Source: Siccirubricoccus sp. G192 | Lineage (GTDB): Bacteria; Pseudomonadota; Alphaproteobacteria; Acetobacterales; Acetobacteraceae | Length of the DNA: 64,000 bases | Direction: 5' to 3' | Assembly (NCBI RefSeq): GCF_019084075.1 | Contig: NZ_JAHREN010000001.1 | Location: 3,631,501-3,695,500 of the forward strand | Shown: positions 1-9,462 of the stretch, one piece after another | Layout of the letters: each line of letters opens with the position of its first letter | How positions within the stretch are numbered: the first letter of the stretch is position 1 | Position numbers and translations under genes: made by a program | Notes under the pieces: model-generated | Told to the model about the DNA's origin: nothing | Databases searched by the model: none | Seen by the model: only the letters and a program-made list of their open reading frames with translations

Positions 1-66
1 GCCAATTTACCGCCGGTCTGGCAGGCCCGGCTGAAAGTGTTTCATCAACCCTGGGAGGGGACGGTC

Positions 67-1672
67 ATGGAACGCAGGATCTTGCTGAGGGCGTCTGTCG
101 GCATGGGCACGCTCGCCGCGGCGGGTAGCCTTTCCAGGCCGGCCCTCTCCCAGAGCGCCGCGGCGCGCACCCTTCGTTTCGTCCCGCAGGCCAACCTAGC
201 GAACTTCGATCCCGTCTGGGGCACCCAGCTCGTGGTCCGCAACGCCGCGGCGATGGTGTGGGACACGCTTTACGGCGTCAACGAACGGCTCGAGCCGCAG
301 CGCCAGATGCTCGAGGCCGAGGAGCAGACCGAGGACGGCAAGACCTGGAGCTTCCGGTTGCGAGAAGGGTTGCGCTTCCACGACGGGGAGCCGGTCCGCT
401 CACGCGACGTAGTGGCTAGCCTGAATCGTTGGACCGTGCGCGACAGCAGCATGGGCCAGATGATCCGCGGCCTCCAGGAGGAGTTGGTCGCTGTCGACGA
501 CCGAACCTTCCGTTGGCGCCTGAAGAAGCCTTACCCTCGGCTAAAAATCGCGCTGGGCAATAACAACGTGCCGATGGCCTTCATCATGCCAGAGCGCCTG
601 GCCCGCACGGATCCCTTCCAGCAGATTACCGAGTACGTCGGCTCCGGCCCGATGCGCTTCGCACGCGACGAGTGGGTGCCGGGGGCACGGGCGGTGTTCA
701 CCAGATTCGACGGCTACGTGCCGCGCGCCGAGCCGGCATCCTGGTTGGCGGGCGGCAAGCGGATGCTGGTGGACCGTGTTGAATGGGTCATCATTCCGGA
801 TCCGGCGACCGCCTCGGCCGCGCTCCAGAATGGCGAGGTCGATTGGTGGGAGACCCCTTTAACGGACCTTGTCCCGACGTTGCGGCGCAACCGCAACATT
901 GTCGTGGACATCGCCGACCCACTCGGCAACGTCGGTGGGTTTATCTTCAACCACTTGCACCCACCGTTCAACGACGTGCGGGCACGGCGGGCGATCGCAA
1001 TGGCGCTCAACCAGCAGGACTACATGCAAGCGGTGGTCGGCAGTGACACCAGTCTTTGGCAGATCTTGCCGGGCTTCTTCACGCCGGGCACGCCGCTCTA
1101 CACGGAAGCCGGCGGCGAGATCCTGAAGGGACCGCGCGATGTCGCCGGAGCGCGCCGCTTGCTGAAGGAGGCCGGCTATGACGGCCGGCCCATCACCGTC
1201 CTGGTCGCGCAGGATCTCGCGCCGATGAAGGCGATGGGAGAGGTGACCGACGCACTGCTGCGCTCCCTGGGGATGAATGTGGATTTCGTCGCTACCGATT
1301 GGGGAACCGTCGGCGCGCGCCGCGCGGTCAAGAGCCCGCCGGGCCAGGGGGGGTTGGAATGTGTTTCACAGCTGGTTCCCCGGAGTGCAAGGGATCAACC
1401 CGGCCTCCTACCTTCCGTTGCGCGCTAATGGCGAGCGCGCCTGGTTCGGCTGGCCGACGAGCCCCGAGGTGGAAGCGGCGCGCGACAAGTGGTTCGAGGC
1501 GCCGGACTTCGAGGCGGAGAGGGCTGCGGTGGACGAGATGAACGCCGCCGCCCTGTCGCATGTCACCTTCCTTCCAACCGGCTTCTACAGGACCTCCCAG
1601 GCCTGGCGGAGCAACGTGTCCGGAGTGACGGCTGGGCCGCTTCCCTACTTCTGGGGCGTCGCAAAGTCCTGA
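67..1672 (+). pseudogene. ABC transporter solute-binding protein, family 5 (peptide type), frameshifted
   Basis: Periplasmic solute receptor of the DppA/OppA class (SBP family 5), normally delivering peptides or similar compounds to an ABC permease. I place the start at the ATG at 67, six bases after a GGGAGGGG ribosome site, rather than at an ATG 30 bases upstream. The first 30 residues form a Tat-like signal (RRILLRAS, then a hydrophobic stretch ending PALSQS). The body has the usual 'NFDPVWGTQLVVRN', 'TWSFRLREGLRFHDG' and 'VGSGPMRF' landmarks. The frame breaks in the G7 run at 1347-1353. The rest of the protein ('NVFHSWFPGVQGINPASY' to 'YFWGVAKS') follows in the next frame to the stop at 1670-1672. 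No permease or ATPase gene is near. One base restores about 535 residues, so this is either a sequencing indel or a recent loss. Confidence 0.85.
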
Positions 1673-1760
1673 AACTCTGCCGCGGCGGCGCTCAACTAGC
1701 GCCCCCAACCGACGGCAGCGCGCTCGGCGTTACAACGAACTGGCCCTGCCCCGGTCTCAC

Positions 1761-3529
1761 GGCTCTTCCGCAGGAAGCGTGGTTGGTGCTGGCCGGTGCG
1801 CTGCGGCTAGCTGCGGCGCCGCCGGCCGGGCGGTAATATTCGGAATGACGGACCTTTATCTCCTGCCAGGATGCCGCATCCGGGAGGTCACCCACCCGGA
1901 CGCGAGCAACATCCAAATCGCTGCTGAGGCTCGGCAGCGGAACGGCCATTGTCCGGATTGTGGTGAGGCGAGCCATGCTGTCCACAGCCGCACGGTTCGG
2001 CACCCTGCCGACCTGCCCTGCCTTGGCCGCCAGGTACGCCTCCAACTTCAGGTGAGGCGCCTGTACTGCCGCAATCCGGCATGCTCGCGGCGGACCTTTG
2101 TTGAGCGACTGCCCAGCCTGATCGCGCCGCGGGCGCAGCGCACTGACCGGCTGGCGACGGCGCAGGGACGGGTTGGCGTTGCCATGGGTGGCAAGGCGGG
2201 CGCGCGCATGCTGCAGCAAATTGGGATGCCGACCAGCGGCGACACGGTGCTGCGCCTGGTGCGCCGCTTGCCCCTGCCGCGTTGCCAGGCTCCGCATGTG
2301 CTTGGTGTTGACGACTGGGCCCGGCGCAAGGGCCAGACCTATGGGACGATCCTGGTTGACCTGGAGCGGCATCGCGTCATCGACCTGCTGCCGGACCGGA
2401 GTGCCCCGACGCTGACCGACTGGCTCCGGCGCCATCGCGGGATCCGGATCGTCGCGCGTGACCGCTCGACCGAGTACGCCCGCGGCATTGGGCTCGGGGC
2501 GCCCCGGGCCGTGCAGGTTGCCGATCGCTGGCACCTGCTGCTGAACCTTCGGCAGATGGCCGAGCGCTGGCTGGCCGGGGTGCATGGCAGGCTCCGGCGC
2601 CTGCCGCCCATCCCGCGTCGGCCGCCTGGCCCGGCGCGGCGGACGAGCGCGTTCCCACGCAGCCAGGCCGAGCGGGCGGCCAGCGCCGATAGCCGGGCGC
2701 GCTGGAAGGCGCTCTACGATGAGGTTCGGCGCCGCATCGCGGCCGGCGAACCGCTGCTCACCATCAGCCGCCGCATGAGGCTGGCTCGCGGGACGGTGCG
2801 GAAGTTCGCCGATGCCGAGAGCTTTCCGGAGCGGGCGGTCCGGCCTCCCGGTCCCAGTATTCTGGATCCCTACCTCGACCACCTGGAGGCACGACTTGCG
2901 ACCGGATGCGAGAACGCGATGGCGCTGTGGCGCGAACTGCGTGACCGCGGATTCCGCGGAACGGCGAGACAGGTCCACCGCTGGCTGGGCCCGCGACGAA
3001 CGACACGCTCGAAACACACGCCACAGCGCGCAGGAGGAGCGCTGCCGGCCGCGCCATCTCCTGGGGATGACAGTGCACCGGCGCTCCCCTCGCCGAAGCA
3101 ACTCGCCTGGTATCTGACGCGGCCGAGGGACCAGCTCAGCGAGGAGGAAGCTGCGGCCATCGCCCGCTTGGAGCAGGACGCCGAAGCTGCCACCGTCGCC
3201 GGGCTGGTCCGCCGGCTCGCAGACCTCCTGCGTAGCTGCTGTGTCAGCGCCAAGACGCGGTGCGGCGCACCGATTACCACCCTCGACGGCTGGCTCCGGG
3301 ACGCCAGGAGGAGCGGTGTGGCCGCCATCACCACCTTTGCCGCCAGCCTTCAACAGGACGGGGCGGCGGTGAAAGCCGCTCTCACTACTTCATGGAGCAG
3401 CGGACAAACGGAGGGACAGGTAGGCAAGCTGAAGATGTTGAAGCGCCAGACCTTCGGACGCAGCAGCTTCGATCTCCTCAGGCGCCGCGTGCTCCTCGCC
3501 GCTTGAACCACGCTTCCTGCGGAAGAGCC
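1761..3529 (+). mobile_element. ISL3-family insertion sequence, copy 1
   Basis: A 1769-bp element bounded by a perfect 24-bp inverted repeat starting GGCTCTTCCGCAGGAAGC (1761-1784 and 3506-3529). It carries one transposase gene. The flanking octamers are GGTCTCAC on the left and GTGAAAGC on the right. They do not match, so the 8-bp duplication usual for ISL3 is absent. This suggests an adjacent deletion or recombination after insertion. The same element occurs at 33576-35344 and 54473-56241, where duplications are intact. Confidence 0.95.
1845..3506 (+). CDS. ISL3-family transposase
   Basis: Single transposase of ISL3 copy 1, 553 residues from the ATG at 1845 (the open frame extends upstream to 1779, but the ATG before TDLYLLPGC is the natural family start). 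Residues 35-100 hold the ISL3 zinc-binding region, with cysteine pairs in 'GHCPDCGEA' and 'LYCRNPACSRRTF'. The DDE domain follows, with 'VLGVDDWARRKGQTYG' and 'IVARDRSTEYARG' as the expected aspartate motifs and a 'VQVADRWHLLLNLRQ' block. The C-terminus 'TSWSSGQTEGQVGKLKMLKRQ' carries the terminal E motif. The stop codon touches the right terminal repeat. The gene looks intact and could be active. Confidence 0.95.
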   Translation: MTDLYLLPGCRIREVTHPDASNIQIAAEARQRNGHCPDCGEASHAVHSRTVRHPADLPCLGRQVRLQLQVRRLYCRNPACSRRTFVERLPSLIAPRAQRTDRLATAQGRVGVAMGGKAGARMLQQIGMPTSGDTVLRLVRRLPLPRCQAPHVLGVDDWARRKGQTYGTILVDLERHRVIDLLPDRSAPTLTDWLRRHRGIRIVARDRSTEYARGIGLGAPRAVQVADRWHLLLNLRQMAERWLAGVHGRLRRLPPIPRRPPGPARRTSAFPRSQAERAASADSRARWKALYDEVRRRIAAGEPLLTISRRMRLARGTVRKFADAESFPERAVRPPGPSILDPYLDHLEARLATGCENAMALWRELRDRGFRGTARQVHRWLGPRRTTRSKHTPQRAGGALPAAPSPGDDSAPALPSPKQLAWYLTRPRDQLSEEEAAAIARLEQDAEAATVAGLVRRLADLLRSCCVSAKTRCGAPITTLDGWLRDARRSGVAAITTFAASLQQDGAAVKAALTTSWSSGQTEGQVGKLKMLKRQTFGRSSFDLLRRRVLLAA

Positions 3530-3613
3530 GTGAAAGCGGGGGAAGGCCAGACAGCGAGGTACGGGCTGAGCCAGGCGAGAAAGCTGGGAGGCAGGTGGAG
3601 GGCGGGGTGGGCC

Positions 3614-3820
3614 ATGGCGGACCTGCTGGGCTACGGTGAGGCCGCAGGTCTCAACGGGTCACGGCCGGGGAGGATTGCCATGGCGGCGGACGATCCGGTG
3701 CTGCAGCAGATCGCGGCCTATCCCTGGCCACGCGGCGGCCTACAAGCGCGGCGTATCCGCGGCGGCTACACCCTGACCTCCGTCCGTACGGGCGCGCCCG
3801 TGGCCAGGCTGAAGCCGCTC
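3614..3820 (+). pseudogene. fragment of an unrecognised protein
   Basis: Short reading frame starting 'MADLLGYGEAAGLNG' and reading 'DPVLQQIAAYPWPRGG', then 'GGYTLTSVRTGAPVARLKP'. This segment looks like natural protein sequence. After about 3820 the frame only runs antisense to the beta-helix remnant that follows, so the true C-terminus has been cut off. I do not recognise the family. It sits between ISL3 copy 1 and another broken gene, consistent with debris at an IS-mediated junction. Confidence 0.35.
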
Positions 3821-3829
3821 CCGTCCGAT

Positions 3830-4154
3830 GGTCGTGTCGGTGATGGTCAGATTGCCACCCTGATAGCGGACACCGGCACCGTTCATGTCGGCAACCCTGG
3901 CGCCCGAAAACTCCAGGTTGTCGAGCGTCACGTCCGTATTGGTGACGAGGATGCCCTTGCCGTTCGGTGGCGGGACGGTGGCGACCAGCCGTCCCGCCAC
4001 CGACGCCCTGGAGGGTGATCTTCGTGTTGATCGTGGCGAAATCATTAGTATAGGTGCCGGCCTGGATTGCGAGTACGTCGCCGTCACGCGACACAGCGAC
4101 CGCCGCCGCGATGGTCGAGAACTGTTGGCCAATGCCGACGGTGAGTGTCGCCAC
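3830..4154 (-). pseudogene. right-handed beta-helix (pectate-lyase-like) protein, N-terminal remnant
   Basis: Read leftwards from a GTG at 4154: 'VATLTVGIGQQFSTIAAAV', 'SRDGDVLAIQAGTY', 'INTKITLQGVGG'. Then, after a one-base frame change near 4000, 'VATVPPPNGKGILVTNTDV', 'LDNLEFSGARVADMNGAG' and 'VRYQGGNLTITDTTI'. This is the start of a parallel beta-helix protein of the kind secreted or displayed by many alphaproteobacteria. Most of the helix coils are missing and the sequence is cut near 3830 at the junction with the plus-strand fragment. Frameshift plus truncation make it non-functional. Confidence 0.6.
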
Positions 4155-4179
4155 GGTGCATCCCCCGGAGGTCACGTCG

Positions 4180-4668
4180 GGGCAGTAGATATCGAACTGG
4201 TAACTAGTTTCTCGATGCCGCCATGATCAACGCGCTATGCTTCCCTGGCGCCTCGGTACTCGTCGCCGAGCATCGAAGGCATCCCTGCGCCAGCGAAGAA
4301 TCGGCTCAGCTTGGCTCGCCGATCGTCTGGCCTGCCCCCGAGCGTCCCTACGCAGGTCGTGCAGGGTGCAGTGCCCTTCAGCGCACTCGCCCAGTCCTCA
4401 ATGCCCCCCTACAACGACGTCGTAGGGCAAGTGCGGCGCTGCACGCGAGCCCCGCTGCGCAGGGACCGGACTCACCGACGGGGAGTGCAGGCGCGGCAGA
4501 AGGCACCCGCCCCATAGATCGGATTGACCGCCCGGACGAGGGTTATCCGCGGAGGCGGAGCATTGCACAGAACTCTGACAGCGCTCGCCTGGACGGCTGG
4601 CGACGAAGCTGGTCTGATTGCCGACGGCGCCACCTCTGCGTGAGCGCCACGGGAGGAAAGGGTCGTCC
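4180..4668. other. gene-free stretch
   Basis: I see no credible gene here. The open frames on both strands have no recognisable protein character and look like high-GC chance frames. The segment ends in the ribosome site of the Bug receptor gene at 4669 (GGGAGGAAAGG about 8 bases upstream), so it probably contains that gene's promoter, which I cannot pinpoint. Confidence 0.5.
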
Positions 4669-5661
4669 ATGCAGATACTCCTTGGCCGACGCGCTCTGGG
4701 CGCCGCGGCACTTGTTGCGCTTGCGAGGCCCGGGCTGGCGCAGACCGACGCGGCTGCCTGGCCAAACCGCCCGGTGCGCCTGATTGTGGGTTATCCTGCC
4801 GGCGGCTCCACCGACATCTGTGCCCGCATCCTGGCCGAGGATTTCCGCACCCGCCTGCCCCAGCCCATGGTGGTGGAGAACCGCACTGGCGCCAACGGCT
4901 CCCTCGGCGCCGCACACGTCGCTGCGGCGACGGACGGGCACACCCTGCTGGTCAGCAACACCAGCACCATGACCGTGAACCACCTGCTCTACCGCGACAC
5001 GCGCTACCACCCGCTGCGTGATCTGCTGCCCATCGCCACGATCACCATCAGCCCCTTCATCCTGGTGATCAACCCGCGCAATCCGCGCACCCAGGGCGTG
5101 CGCACACTGCAGGATCTGATCGCACTGGCACAGCGGCAGCCGGGGCGGGTCACCTATGCCTCGGCCGGCGTGGGAAACCTGCAGCACCTGCATATGGAGC
5201 AGCTACTGGCGCTTGCCGGTGTGCAGATGCTGCATGTGCCCTACCGCGGCTCATCGGTGGCGACCAACGCGATGGTAGCCGGTGAGGTGGACGTGCTCCT
5301 GGACACCCCCACCACGGGCGGACCGCTGATCCAGGCCGGCACCTTTGCGGCCTTGGCCACTACGGGTGAGACCCGTTGGCGCGAGTTGCCGGAGGTGCCA
5401 ATGGTCAAGGAAGCCGGCTACCCGGACTTCACCGCTGTTTTCTGGAACGGATTGGTCGCACCAGCCAACACACCACCCGAACTGGTGCAGCGCCTGTTCA
5501 CCATGATGAAGGCGGCGGCGGAATCGCCTACGGCGCGCCCGCCGCTGCTGGCGCAAGGCGACATCTTCGTGCTGGACCCCGTGCGCTTCCGCGAGCGCAT
5601 CGCCGCCGACATCGAGCGTAACGCCGCGGCCATCAAGGCTGCAGGCATCGAGATGCAGTAG
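4669..5661 (+). CDS. Bug-family tripartite tricarboxylate transporter receptor
   Basis: Periplasmic solute receptor of the Bug/TctC family, which binds small carboxylates. The ATG at 4669 follows GGGAGGAAAGG with good spacing, and the first 25 residues form a Sec signal ending GLAQ. Family landmarks: 'PVRLIVGYPAGGSTDICAR' (about 35-55), 'VVENRTGANGSLGA' (about 70), 'TYASAGVGN', 'MLHVPYRGSS' (about 190) and the late 'GLVAPANTPPELVQRL'. At 330 residues it has the usual length. No TctA or TctB membrane partner is nearby, which is normal for the expanded orphan Bug set in this group. The ligand cannot be read from sequence. Confidence 0.92.
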   Translation: MQILLGRRALGAAALVALARPGLAQTDAAAWPNRPVRLIVGYPAGGSTDICARILAEDFRTRLPQPMVVENRTGANGSLGAAHVAAATDGHTLLVSNTSTMTVNHLLYRDTRYHPLRDLLPIATITISPFILVINPRNPRTQGVRTLQDLIALAQRQPGRVTYASAGVGNLQHLHMEQLLALAGVQMLHVPYRGSSVATNAMVAGEVDVLLDTPTTGGPLIQAGTFAALATTGETRWRELPEVPMVKEAGYPDFTAVFWNGLVAPANTPPELVQRLFTMMKAAAESPTARPPLLAQGDIFVLDPVRFRERIAADIERNAAAIKAAGIEMQ

Positions 5662-6016
5662 GACCGCGGCGCATACCCAGTCAGGACAGCTCCGACTTCA
5701 TCGTTGCCGGAGCGGGCTCGGCCGGCTGGGACGCCACCGGGCACGGCCAAAGATGCTGAAGGTGGACAACGTCGATGGCGAGCAGGGCGGCAGCACCCTG
5801 TGATTGGATCGCCGAGTACCAACGCTATCCTCTCTACGAAGTCCCCGGCTCAGCGTCGCAAATCCAAGCCTCGAGGAGGCTCGTAGCCTCAGTCACCTGG
5901 GGCTTGCATTTGGCAGCCTCCGGCCAGCTTGGCCCGGCTTCCTCGTTCCGGCACCATACCCCCGGTCTGGCTGTAACCGCGGAGCCTGTGGCATCCGTCA
6001 GTAAAAGGGAAACGGG
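5662..6016. other. inter-gene stretch with a possible flavoprotein remnant
   Basis: No intact gene. At 5691-5735 the plus strand reads SDFIVAGAGSAGWDA, resembling the N-terminal FAD-binding motif of GMC oxidoreductases (DxIVVGAGSAG). It stops within a few codons and nothing downstream matches the family. It may be the stub of a deleted oxidoreductase gene. The remainder holds no clear feature before the Bug gene at 6017. Confidence 0.3.
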
Positions 6017-6991
6017 ATGAAACGCCTGCCGAGTATCGCCGCCGTCGTTGCGGCGTTCTGCATAAGCATCCTACCGGCTGCTGCGCAACGGTGGCCCACC
6101 CAGCCGATCATGCTGGTCAACGGATTTCCGCCCGGCGGCGGCGCCGATATCCTGGCCCGCCTGGTTGCGGGGAAGCTGAGCGACGCACTCAGCCAGCAGG
6201 TGGCGGTCGATAATCGTACCGGCGCCAATGGCCTGATCGCCGCGGCGTCAGTCGCCTCGGCGCGGCCCGATGGCCACACCATCCTGCTCTACACCATGAG
6301 CATGGCCGCCACGGCACCGGTGCTTCCAGGCGTTACGCTCACCTTTGATCCCGACAAGGATCTGGCGCCGGTTGTAGTGATCGCGGGCCTCGACAACCTG
6401 CTCTACGTATCGAACAGGACCTCCTTCCGGACCGTGCGGGACATCATCGATTACGCAAAGGCGAACCCGGACCAGCTGACCTATGGCTCGTCGGGTGTCG
6501 GAAGCTCGTACCAGCTGTGGGCAGCGCAATTCACGCACATGGCCGGTATCAGGATGCTTCACGTGCCCTTCCGTGGCGGGCCGCCGGCGATCGCCGAGAT
6601 CATCGCCGGCCGGATCGATATGATGTTCGGCAACCTCGCCGAAATCCTGCCGCACATCCGCTCCGGCGCTGTCCGTGCCATAGCCTTCACCAGCACGCCG
6701 CCTTCGCCGGTGCTGCCAGGCGTGCCGACCATCGCCGACGCCGGCCTGCCCGAGTTCCGCGCCGACAACTGGTTCGGCATCGCCGCCCCTGGCGCCACAC
6801 CGCAGGAGATCGTCGAGCGCTTGAATCTCGAGATCAACAGGATCGTCAAGGACCAGGGGGTTGCGGACCGCCTCGTGTCGCTGGGCTATCAGCCGCGGGG
6901 CGGCAGCATCGAGGATATCCGGCGCACAATCATGAGTGACCGCGCCAGGTGGAAAGCCGTCATCGAGGCGAACAACATTCGCGCCGAGTGA
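6017..6991 (+). CDS. Bug-family tripartite tricarboxylate transporter receptor
   Basis: Second Bug/TctC periplasmic receptor, 324 residues. The signal peptide is residues 1-24 (MKRLPSIAAVVAAF to AAAQ). Landmarks: 'LVNGFPPGGGADILAR', 'VDNRTGANGLIAAA', 'TYGSSGVGSSYQLWA', 'MLHVPFRGGPPA' and 'WFGIAAPGATPQEIVERL'. The ATG follows AAAGGGAAACGGG. It lies downstream of the first Bug gene on the same strand but 355 bases away, so co-transcription is uncertain. The C-terminus runs towards the opposite-strand amidohydrolase gene, 32 bases away. No transporter membrane subunits are present. Confidence 0.92.
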   Translation: MKRLPSIAAVVAAFCISILPAAAQRWPTQPIMLVNGFPPGGGADILARLVAGKLSDALSQQVAVDNRTGANGLIAAASVASARPDGHTILLYTMSMAATAPVLPGVTLTFDPDKDLAPVVVIAGLDNLLYVSNRTSFRTVRDIIDYAKANPDQLTYGSSGVGSSYQLWAAQFTHMAGIRMLHVPFRGGPPAIAEIIAGRIDMMFGNLAEILPHIRSGAVRAIAFTSTPPSPVLPGVPTIADAGLPEFRADNWFGIAAPGATPQEIVERLNLEINRIVKDQGVADRLVSLGYQPRGGSIEDIRRTIMSDRARWKAVIEANNIRAE

Positions 6992-7023
6992 TGACAACCG
7001 CGCCGGGCCTGCGCTCCTGGGCC

Positions 7024-7845
7024 TCAGTCGAAGCTGAGGTTCCAGCCAATCCACTCACATAGCCCACGGCCCATCACCATCTCAAGGTCGCGGCCGGTGA
7101 GCCACGACAGCTCCTCGGTGAAGAAGGTGACGCATTGCCGGTAGCTGCAGGGCATGCGGGTGACGTCAGTGCCCCAGAAGAAACGATGCGGGCCGAAGGC
7201 GTCGAAGATCCGCTGCAAACCACCATGCAGGTTCCGGTATGGGTAGGGCTCCGTTGAATAATGGGGCGCGCCGGTCGCCTTGACGGCGACATTGGGCAGC
7301 TTCGCCAGTGCCACCAGTTCATCGAGCCTGGCGAATGCCGCCGCATCCTGCCCGGTACGCACCAGCCCGCAATGGTCGAGGATCAGCTTCAAATGGGGAT
7401 GCGCCTCGGCGATCTTGCGGAACTCCGGCAGGAACAGCCCGCCCATGGTTGCGATGGGCAGGCCCTCGCGCTCGGCGGCGGGCCACAGCCAATCGAGCGT
7501 GCCATCCCGCAGCCAGACCTGCTCTGCGGGCGACAGCAGCGCCCAGCGCAGACCCATCATGCCAGGCTGGTTCTTCCAGCCATGGATCAGCTTGCGGTTC
7601 TCCGGCTGGTCGGGCGGGAACTGTCCCATCACTGCGAAGCGGTCTGGGTATTTCCTTGCCGCTTCCACCGCCAGGGCATTCGAGTTGGGGTCCCAGCTTC
7701 CCGGCGGGTGGATCAGGGCTGCATCGACACCCGCTTCATCCATCTCTTTCAGCGCCTCCTCGGCCGTGAAGGACGACACCTTTCGATGCAGCCCTGAGGG
7801 GCTGCCGCTCGACCAGATGTGGATCTGCGCGTCGACGATCTTCAT
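7024..7845 (-). CDS. amidohydrolase-2 family TIM-barrel hydrolase
   Basis: Metal-dependent hydrolase or decarboxylase of the amidohydrolase-2 family, 273 residues. It opens with 'MKIVDAQIHIW', where the first metal histidine of the D-x-H-x-H motif is replaced by Gln, as in many lactonase-like members. Further landmarks are 'GVDAALIHPP', 'LKLILDHCGL' (about 155), 'PNVAVKATG' and 'RFFWGTDVTRMPCSY' (about 225, the late aspartate). The substrate is unknown; family members act on lactones and aromatic acids. It precedes the third Bug receptor on the same strand (215-base gap), so uptake and hydrolysis of one carboxylate is a reasonable guess but unproven. Confidence 0.85.
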   Translation of the reverse strand: MKIVDAQIHIWSSGSPSGLHRKVSSFTAEEALKEMDEAGVDAALIHPPGSWDPNSNALAVEAARKYPDRFAVMGQFPPDQPENRKLIHGWKNQPGMMGLRWALLSPAEQVWLRDGTLDWLWPAAEREGLPIATMGGLFLPEFRKIAEAHPHLKLILDHCGLVRTGQDAAAFARLDELVALAKLPNVAVKATGAPHYSTEPYPYRNLHGGLQRIFDAFGPHRFFWGTDVTRMPCSYRQCVTFFTEELSWLTGRDLEMVMGRGLCEWIGWNLSFD

Positions 7846-8060
7846 GGAGAGTTCCTTCCGGCAAAGCGGAGCCAGCGGAGGCGCGGCTTCGTTTACGAGA
7901 CTTGGCTTACAAGTCGGCAGGCTCCGCCTGTGGCAACGAGCCGAGCACCGAGTTCCGGCTTACGGTAGGCCGACGGCACGCCACCAACTTTCCTCCCGGC
8001 GGGCACAGATATCCATGGGCGTGACCAACGTGTCTGCCAGCACCAACGACGCCGCAAGCC

Positions 8061-9050
8061 CTATTCCATGCGCACGCCCGTCGCCTCCACAATGGGTCGC
8101 CACTTCGCCTGCTCGGCCCGGACGTAGGCTCCCACCTCCTCGGGAGACATCACCGCCGCCGGCTCGATCCCCGCGGTGCGCAATTCGGCCTGGAAATCCG
8201 TTGCCTCTAATGCCTTCCGCGCCGCCGCGTGCAGCGCGGCGACCAGGGGCGCCGGCGTATCTCGTCGCACAGCCAACAGGCTCCACAAGGAGGTCTCGAA
8301 ATCTGGCAGGCCCAGCACCTCAGCCACGGTCGGCACATCCGGCGCTAGCGGCGAGCGGCGCAGCGACGCCACCGCGAGCATCCGTACCCTACCCTCCTGG
8401 TGATGCTGCAGGCCGCTCACGATGGTGTCTGCCACCGCGTCGATGTTGCCCGCCAGCAGATCCACCATCGCGGGACCGTTACCGCGATACGGCACATGCA
8501 GCATCTCCACCCCGCCGGCGGCGTGAAGCAGGTACTCCCCCGCTAGATGCACGAAAGTGCCGGCGCCGGGGGAGCCGAAGCGTAGCTGGCCCGGCAGACG
8601 TCGAGCCTCGGCGAGCAAGCCCGGAAGATCGGTCGCCACTCCATTGCGGGCCATGAAGCAAACGGTGTTGGCGCCAACCAGCGCCACCGGCACGAAATCC
8701 TCCACCGGATCGTATTGCGGCTTGGAGAAGATCAGCGGGTAGAGTGCGTGGGTCGAGGCACCGCCGAACACCATCGAGTATCCGTCCGGGCGTGCGCGCA
8801 GCACCTCCAGCATGCCCACGGCGCCAGCAGCGCCGGTCTTGTTCTCCACCACCACGGGCTGGCCCAGTTCCTGGCCGAGGCGGATGGCGACGCGGCGGCC
8901 GAAGGCATCGGTGCCGCCGCCAGGCGGGTAGGGCACGACAAGGCGGAGCGGGCGCTCTGGCCATGCAGCAAGTGCCTGCGCTCCAGGTAGTATGCTCGCA
9001 AGGGGAGCGGCAGCCGCTGCCCACAGAAAACCGCGTCGGGTTTCGCCCAT
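8061..9050 (-). CDS. Bug-family tripartite tricarboxylate transporter receptor
   Basis: Third Bug/TctC receptor, 329 residues, minus strand. A twin-arginine-like start (METRRGFLWAAAAAP after the first residues) leads to a cleavage site near ALA-A at about 28. Landmarks: 'RLVVPYPPGGGTDAFGR', 'VVENKTGAAGAVG', 'RFGSPGAGTFVHLAGEYL' and 'MLHVPYRGNGPAMVDLL'. It is upstream of the amidohydrolase gene in the direction of transcription. The 215 bases between them contain no gene. The three Bug proteins differ clearly from one another, so they are not recent duplicates. Confidence 0.92.
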   Translation of the reverse strand: MGETRRGFLWAAAAAPLASILPGAQALAAWPERPLRLVVPYPPGGGTDAFGRRVAIRLGQELGQPVVVENKTGAAGAVGMLEVLRARPDGYSMVFGGASTHALYPLIFSKPQYDPVEDFVPVALVGANTVCFMARNGVATDLPGLLAEARRLPGQLRFGSPGAGTFVHLAGEYLLHAAGGVEMLHVPYRGNGPAMVDLLAGNIDAVADTIVSGLQHHQEGRVRMLAVASLRRSPLAPDVPTVAEVLGLPDFETSLWSLLAVRRDTPAPLVAALHAAARKALEATDFQAELRTAGIEPAAVMSPEEVGAYVRAEQAKWRPIVEATGVRME

Positions 9051-9462
9051 CTTATCCTCTCTCCCGCGCGCTGGCGGCTATGTGGGGCGTCTGGTCGGTC
9101 ATGGGCAATTCTCGAAATGCCGCCCAATCCTCTACAATGAAGCTAGAGTCCGGCAAAGGCCGCTCGGAAGTATGCTCGCAGGTCGTTCGGAAGCCTATCC
9201 TCGTGACAGTACCGGCCGCCGCCGGCGACCAGACAGAAGATGTCGGCAGCCGGGAGGTGTCATAGATGGACAGCTTCGCAAAGTCCGACCACTGCCGCCG
9301 TCGCTCCTTCTGGGCCGCCGGGATGACACTCACGACTATGAGGACCGAATCAATAATCTCGCCGAACCGGCCGTCACTTCAGAATAGCGTGCGGGCACCC
9401 ACCCTTGCGTCAGCGCGATGCACTGCGCAGGCTGGTGCCCGACGTCCAGCGACGGAAGAAAG
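9051..9462. other. gene-free divergent promoter region
   Basis: Lies between the starts of the minus-strand Bug gene and the plus-strand CoxG-like gene, so it should contain both promoters. I see no convincing gene or strong repeat. A GGAAGAAAG ribosome site just before 9463 decides the start of the next gene. Confidence 0.5.

Noticed and set aside
1692..3353. A 553-codon open frame antisense to the ISL3 transposase (also at 33752-35377 and 54440-56065)
   Set aside because: It is the exact complement of a well-supported transposase, has no family features and strong compositional bias. High-GC codon use opens such antisense frames.
5691..5735. GMC oxidoreductase gene
   Set aside because: Only a 15-residue FAD-motif-like stub; nothing else of the family follows.
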